From Nitrospira sp. (GTDB taxonomy: Bacteria > Nitrospirota > Nitrospiria > Nitrospirales > Nitrospiraceae): a stretch of DNA of 10,000 nt. The notes beneath the pieces are model-generated. The model had not been told where the DNA came from. It saw only the letters and a program-made list of their open reading frames with translations, and did not search any database. This document shows positions 7,256 through 10,000 of the stretch, one piece after another (positions within the stretch are counted from its first letter, which is position 1; each line of letters starts with the position of its first letter). Made by a program: the position numbers and the translations under genes. The DNA lies in the NCBI GenBank assembly GCA_020216985.1, contig JAIWOH010000117.1, positions 1 to 10,000 of the forward strand, read 5' to 3'.

Positions 7256-7301
7256 GGGAAAAGAGCCAGGCTCGGCGCCCGTCGCGATGGTCTCTTTTCC
7301 C
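7256..7301 (-). terminator. Inverted repeat downstream of the FKBP gene, possible terminator
   Basis: GGGAAAAGAG (7256-7265) and CTCTTTTCCC (7292-7301) are perfectly complementary over 10 bases, extended by CC/GG past a one-base bulge, with a loop of about 26 bases. It starts 23 bases after the FKBP stop in the direction of transcription. The U-rich run is inside the stem rather than after it, so it is not a canonical intrinsic terminator. Confidence 0.35.
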
Positions 7302-7323
7302 AAGAAGAGGCGGCAGAACGTGC

Positions 7324-8001
7324 TTATTTGGAAACGATCTCCAACAACTCGACTTCAAACACCAACGTCGCGCCCGGTTTAATGACGGGTGGAGAGCCGC
7401 GGTCTCCGTATGCGAGATTCGACGGGCAGATCAAGCGGCTCTTTCCGCCGACTTTGATCTGTTGAACGCCTTCAGTCCAACAGGTGATGACTTGATCGAG
7501 AGGAAACGTGGCCGGCTCGCCTCGTTTGACGGAGCTGTCGAAGACGGTTCCATCGATCAACGTCCCATGGTAATGGACCTTGACCGTGTCGGTCGATTTG
7601 GGGGTCGCGCCGGAGCCGAGCTTGATGGGAGTGATGACGGCTCCGGATTCGGTTTTGATCGATCCTTTTTCGGACGCGGCTTTCGCAAGGAACGCAGCGC
7701 CCGCTTTTTTCTCCTGTTCCGCCAAGACGCCAAGCCTGGTTTGCTGAAGCTGTTGAATCTTAGGACCGTAGGCCTGGAGATCGACTTTCGGCGTCCGCTT
7801 CAGCACGCCGTCGGCCATGCCGACTTTGACCATCTCGAGTTCGGTTTCACTGAGCGCAAACGTCGAGAGCGATTGGCTGATGGCCAAACCAAGGGCATAC
7901 AAGGTTTTCTGATCCTCGCTCGCGGGCTCTTGCGGAGCGGCCAGCGCCGGTGACCCGGCTAAGAGGAGCGATGTTCCCACCATGGCGATGAAAGTGCGCA
8001 T
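7324..8001 (-). CDS. FKBP-type peptidyl-prolyl isomerase, periplasmic (Mip/FkpA-like)
   Basis: 225 aa. ATG 8001 is chosen over the longer frame beginning at 8064: AAAGGA (8008-8013 on the plus strand) is well spaced, and the protein then starts with a clean signal peptide (MRTFIAMVGTSLLLAGSPALA|A, cleavage near residue 21-22). Residues about 28-115 are a helical FKBP N-terminal dimerisation-type domain with the typical LYALGLAISQSLSTF opening. The FKBP domain runs from about 120 to 222: VHYHGTLIDGTVFDSS (142-157), WTEGVQQIKVGGKSRLICP (175-193), LAYGDRGSP (196-204) and GATLVFEVELLEI (210-222). Trp175 and the pocket aromatics are kept, so it should be active. It assists folding of exported proteins in the periplasm. 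Cys174 in the ITCW motif occurs in other Mip-type proteins. Its own upstream gap argues for separate transcription. Confidence 0.93.
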   Translation of the reverse strand: MRTFIAMVGTSLLLAGSPALAAPQEPASEDQKTLYALGLAISQSLSTFALSETELEMVKVGMADGVLKRTPKVDLQAYGPKIQQLQQTRLGVLAEQEKKAGAAFLAKAASEKGSIKTESGAVITPIKLGSGATPKSTDTVKVHYHGTLIDGTVFDSSVKRGEPATFPLDQVITCWTEGVQQIKVGGKSRLICPSNLAYGDRGSPPVIKPGATLVFEVELLEIVSK

Positions 8002-8039
8002 TCGAGATCCTTTCTTGTAAAGACGAGGTGAATACAGCG

Positions 8040-8068
8040 AGCATACGATACCGGTCCGGGCCATACAA
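8040..8068 (-). promoter_or_regulatory. Weak promoter candidate for the FKBP gene
   Basis: On the minus strand TTGTAT (8063-8068) and TATGCT (8040-8045) are 17 bases apart, matching three and four of six consensus bases. The predicted start of transcription would leave a leader of about 30 bases containing the ribosome binding site. Plausible but weak. Confidence 0.25.
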
Positions 8069-8172
8069 CAGAAATTTTGTCTTTAAAAGATGGAACGTCC
8101 ATGGGGCTTGATGTGAAGCCGATAGGAAGAGCCGTTGATCGTTATCCCAGAATGACGGCGGACCGACTGGTA

Positions 8173-8266
8173 TGGCGGAGAGGGAGGGATTTGAACCCTC
8201 GGTAGAGGTTTTCGCCCCTACGACGGTTTAGCAAACCGTTGCCTTCGGCCACTCGGCCACCTCTCC
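8173..8266 (-). tRNA. trnS(GCU): tRNA-Ser (anticodon GCU)
   Basis: 94 bases including an encoded 3' CCA. The acceptor stem GGAGAGG pairs with CCTCTCC, with G as discriminator base. The D arm carries the class II pattern GGCCGAGTGGCCGAAGGC. The anticodon loop TTGCTAA, closed by ACGGT/ACCGT, shows anticodon GCT (AGC at 8230-8232 on the plus strand), which reads serine codons AGC and AGU. A long variable arm (TAGGGG/CCTCTA), expected for serine, and the T loop GGTTCAAATCC are present. Transcription is toward lower coordinates. Confidence 0.97.
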
Positions 8267-8292
8267 ATGCTCCACGGGTTGTTCAAGAAGAC

Positions 8293-8331
8293 ACCCTGCG
8301 GCAGGCGGAAACTTTCCGCCTGCCGCAGGGT
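8293..8331. repeat. Perfect 39-nt palindrome (19-bp arms, 1-nt centre)
   Basis: Bases 8293-8311 are the exact reverse complement of 8313-8331, centred on C8312; the arms are GC-rich and begin ACCCTGCGG. It lies 58 bases after the stop of the zinc-ribbon gene and 26 bases before the 5' end of tRNA-Ser, both on the minus strand. On that strand it is followed by the moderately T-rich GTCTTCTTG, so it may be a terminator for the zinc-ribbon gene. A REP-like dispersed element is the alternative. Confidence 0.75.
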
Positions 8332-8388
8332 ACTCCCGACGCGAGGGCGATCTTACCTCAGCCTTTGTGGACGGCACAAGAGAGCGGT

Positions 8389-8976
8389 TCAAATCCGCGA
8401 GAAATATGAACGGGCGGTCAATTCCCGTCGAATCCAATGAAACAGATGGAGACAACGTGACTGTAGCTGGGCGTAGGATTCTTGAAGCCTGAGCCGCTCG
8501 ATCGCATGGGTCACGCGGGTTCGGAAGCGGCCGTAGAGGAGATGCAAGGGAGTCGGAGAATCGGCTTCGGAAGGGGGGGCGACGGCAAAGGATCTGGCCA
8601 GCATGCCACTCTCATCCGGAGAGGTTGAATAGCGAAATTCGACGTTTCCCGGTCGCACCGCACCGCTGATCGCCAGCATCTGGATCGCCTTGCGGGTCTC
8701 CTCTTTGCGTTTTCGATAGGTCTGCCAGAGCTCGAGGGGCTTGGCGAGCGCCTGTTTGTGATCAGGGACCTTGATATCCACCAAGTTCTTCCAAAAGCCG
8801 TCGTCCAATTGTCGTGGACGGTTGCATTGTACGCATCGGGCAAGCAAGTTGGACTCTTCTTCTGTCGCAGTCGAAGAATGCACAAGGAGTTGATACCGAT
8901 AGCCTCCACACAGCGGACAAGCCTTGCCGCGAATTTCTCGCCGTACCGTTCCGATTTTCCCAAGCCGTTTCTGCAT
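8389..8976 (-). CDS. Zinc-ribbon protein of unknown function
   Basis: 195 aa. ATG 8976 is favoured because GAGGAGGG (8983-8990 on the plus strand) is ideally spaced; a TTG two codons earlier lies too close to that site. Residues 20-23 (CPLC) and 48-51 (CVQC) form a four-cysteine zinc-ribbon pair with a 24-residue spacer, in a basic N-terminus (KRLGKIGTVRREIRGK). Residues about 80-102 are a charged, likely helical segment (YRKRKEETRKAI). The C-terminal 60 residues are rich in Arg, Leu and Gln and look helical (RVTHAIERLRLQESYAQLQ). No enzyme motif, signal peptide or membrane helix was seen. It may bind nucleic acid or a protein partner; this is inference from the zinc ribbon and basicity. I do not recognise the family. 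Confidence 0.78.
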   Translation of the reverse strand: MQKRLGKIGTVRREIRGKACPLCGGYRYQLLVHSSTATEEESNLLARCVQCNRPRQLDDGFWKNLVDIKVPDHKQALAKPLELWQTYRKRKEETRKAIQMLAISGAVRPGNVEFRYSTSPDESGMLARSFAVAPPSEADSPTPLHLLYGRFRTRVTHAIERLRLQESYAQLQSRCLHLFHWIRRELTARSYFSRI

Positions 8977-9212
8977 GGACAACCCTCCTCTTCAATCAAT
9001 TGTCGGGAGTTCTTTCACTCACCGCCCACGTCTCTTGTTTCCGACTGGCGTGATGAAGAAAGCATAAATGCGGGAAGGGCGGATGAAAATACCATAGAGG
9101 TAGCGGAGTGCTAGACGAAAGGGGGATGGCATGACCGACGGCAGGTGGAACAGGGGCTCACGCCATATACTCAAAGTGAATAAACTGAAAGCGAACATCA
9201 AGGGCCAGTAGA
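8977..9212. other. Gap between the PilZ-like and zinc-ribbon genes
   Basis: About 236 bases, more AT-rich than its surroundings, with no convincing gene. It contains the zinc-ribbon ribosome binding site (8983-8990). The short repeated word AAAGCGAA occurs near 9187 and again just inside the PilZ-like gene's stop region. A 60-codon frame on the minus strand (9019-9201) lacks a good ribosome binding site and was not accepted. No clear promoter was identified. Confidence 0.5.
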
Positions 9213-9569
9213 TTAAAAGCGAATCAGGATATGTTCGGTTGCGGTTTCATGAGAGGAGCGAGTCGCTCGTTGTGAGGCTTTAAATTGATGAAGCTTGGCT
9301 CGCACTTCCGGGGAAAGCGACAAAAGGTCGACTTTGAGTCGGTGGCTGTCGATCCAATCGACTTCAGCCAACTCGACGGACATATGAGAGTCCTCGTCGG
9401 GCAGCCACAGGCGAAGCTTGACGTAATCGCCGGCTCGTAGTTGAGTTTGTGGGGAAATGCGTCGGTCCGGTGCCGAAAGATCATACAAGCAGCCGTCTCC
9501 TTCCAAGCCGGAGCCACCCTTTGCAAGAATACAGTTGATTGCAACCCGAGAGAGTGGTTGAAGTGACAT
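9213..9569 (-). CDS. Divergent PilZ-like domain protein
   Basis: 118 aa from ATG 9569, supported by GGAGGGAG about 8 bases upstream; the frame also opens at a TTG at 9644, which would add 25 residues. The pattern GDGCLYDLS (24-32), then LRAGDYVKLRLWLP (44-57), VELAEVDWID (65-74) and a LKVDLLSLSPEVRAKL ending (78-93) matches the six-stranded barrel of PilZ domains, which often bind cyclic di-GMP. The binding signatures are degraded: RxxxR is reduced to a single Arg (R8), and the (D/N)xSxxG motif is D30-L-S-A-P-D with no final Gly. Binding of the nucleotide is therefore doubtful. No partner domain is fused. It is followed, toward lower coordinates, by a 236-base gap. Confidence 0.72.
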   Translation of the reverse strand: MSLQPLSRVAINCILAKGGSGLEGDGCLYDLSAPDRRISPQTQLRAGDYVKLRLWLPDEDSHMSVELAEVDWIDSHRLKVDLLSLSPEVRAKLHQFKASQRATRSSHETATEHILIRF

Positions 9570-9656
9570 AGCGATGTCTCCCTCCACAGCGCGATCGTGG
9601 GAGGTACCATAGTATGGACAACCGCGTTTCTTCAACTCCCTCAAGGGGCTAAACAG

Positions 9657-9671
9657 ACCCTACAAAAGGGT
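9657..9671 (-). terminator. Short hairpin, weak terminator candidate
   Basis: On the minus strand ACCCT and AGGGT pair around a five-base loop and are followed by CTGTTT. It lies about 57 bases after the stop of the right-edge gene and upstream of the PilZ-like gene. The stem is only five base pairs, so the call is weak. Confidence 0.25.
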
Positions 9672-9728
9672 TAGGTGACAATCCTCGTACATCCTACTCA
9701 GTCCGGTATCCAAACAGCGAAGGGGGAG

Positions 9729-10000
9729 TTACCACATGCCGGCTTCTCCTTCCGGACAGCTCCGTGACTTGGGAAGGAGCTGATAGGAAGGGACTTTCTG
9801 TTCTTTTGGTTGCGGCGCATCATCGGAAAGAGGGGAGAAGAGCAACGTTTCCTCGGCGGCCGCGTCGGTTTCGGTTCGCAACAGTCCCTCCCGATTGAGG
9901 ATTTTGAGCGCATTGGTGCGGGAGACGATCGGAGGGTACTCATGGAACTGGTCCGACGCCACAAAGGGCACTTGAATGGTGACGGTTCGGCGGTCTTCAT
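9729..10000 (-). CDS. C-terminal part of an unrecognised protein, cut by window edge
   Basis: The minus-strand frame ending in TAA at 9729-9731 is open to the right edge, so about 90 C-terminal residues are visible and the true start lies outside. An internal GTG at 9971 is not taken as the start because the frame continues upstream with sensible codons (EDRRTVTIQVPFVAS). The visible part contains QVPFVASDQFHEYPPIVS, then NALKILNREGLL, followed by an acidic, proline-rich tail likely to be disordered. No family was recognised. The overlapping frame reaching 9698 has an unnatural Arg/Pro/Ser-rich composition and is a shadow. Confidence 0.6.
   Translation of the reverse strand, partial: EDRRTVTIQVPFVASDQFHEYPPIVSRTNALKILNREGLLRTETDAAAEETLLFSPLSDDAPQPKEQKVPSYQLLPKSRSCPEGEAGMW

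Noticed and set aside
7177..7953. 258-codon plus-strand frame
   Set aside because: Antisense to the clear FKBP gene, with Arg/Gly-rich composition.
8228..8455. 75-codon minus-strand frame
   Set aside because: It runs through the tRNA-Ser gene and the palindrome, so it is not a plausible protein gene.
9019..9201. 60-codon minus-strand frame rich in Phe and Arg
   Set aside because: No ribosome binding site, no recognisable membrane-helix or domain pattern, and TTG as first codon; more likely chance in an AT-richer gap.
9698..10000. Second minus-strand frame at the right edge
   Set aside because: Its Ser/Arg/Pro-rich product looks like a shadow of the frame ending at 9729, which gives a more protein-like sequence.

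Overview
The window looks like chromosomal DNA from a moderately GC-rich, Gram-negative-type bacterium. The gene style and an uncharacterised DUF6754-like membrane locus suggest a Nitrospirota (Nitrospira-like) genome. That assignment rests on pattern memory, not a search. No mobile element, CRISPR array, rRNA or origin was seen. Coding density is high, with eleven supportable protein genes (the last cut by the right edge) and one tRNA.

Positions 25-3692 (+ strand) hold four co-directional genes for membrane proteins, probably one operon. They are: a secreted or anchored protein with an FN3-like domain and a DUF6754-like domain; a six-TM protein joined to it by an ATGA overlap; a second two-TM protein whose core domain resembles the DUF6754-like domain of the first; and a seven-TM protein. 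None has a known function. This is the most likely undescribed system here: two polytopic proteins plus two bitopic proteins that probably share a paralogous domain. A 29-codon ORF bridges genes three and four with start/stop overlaps at both ends.

Positions 3805-5046 (+) encode a Memo-family (AmmeMemoRadiSam protein B-like) protein. It has a PqqD-like N-terminal extension, and most of the family's histidine motifs have been replaced. The gene has no visible Shine-Dalgarno and a possible -10 box very close to its ATG.

Positions 5204-8266 (- strand) carry, in transcription order, tRNA-Ser(GCU), a periplasmic FKBP-type prolyl isomerase, an MFS transporter of the anion:cation symporter type, and a cytoplasmic cyclophilin. 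The two isomerases are housekeeping folding enzymes in different compartments. The transporter between them has its own ribosome binding site and need not be functionally linked.

Positions 8293-10000 (- strand) hold a perfect 39-nt palindrome just upstream of the tRNA, a zinc-ribbon protein of unknown function, a divergent PilZ-like protein and the C-terminal part of an unrecognised protein running off the right edge.
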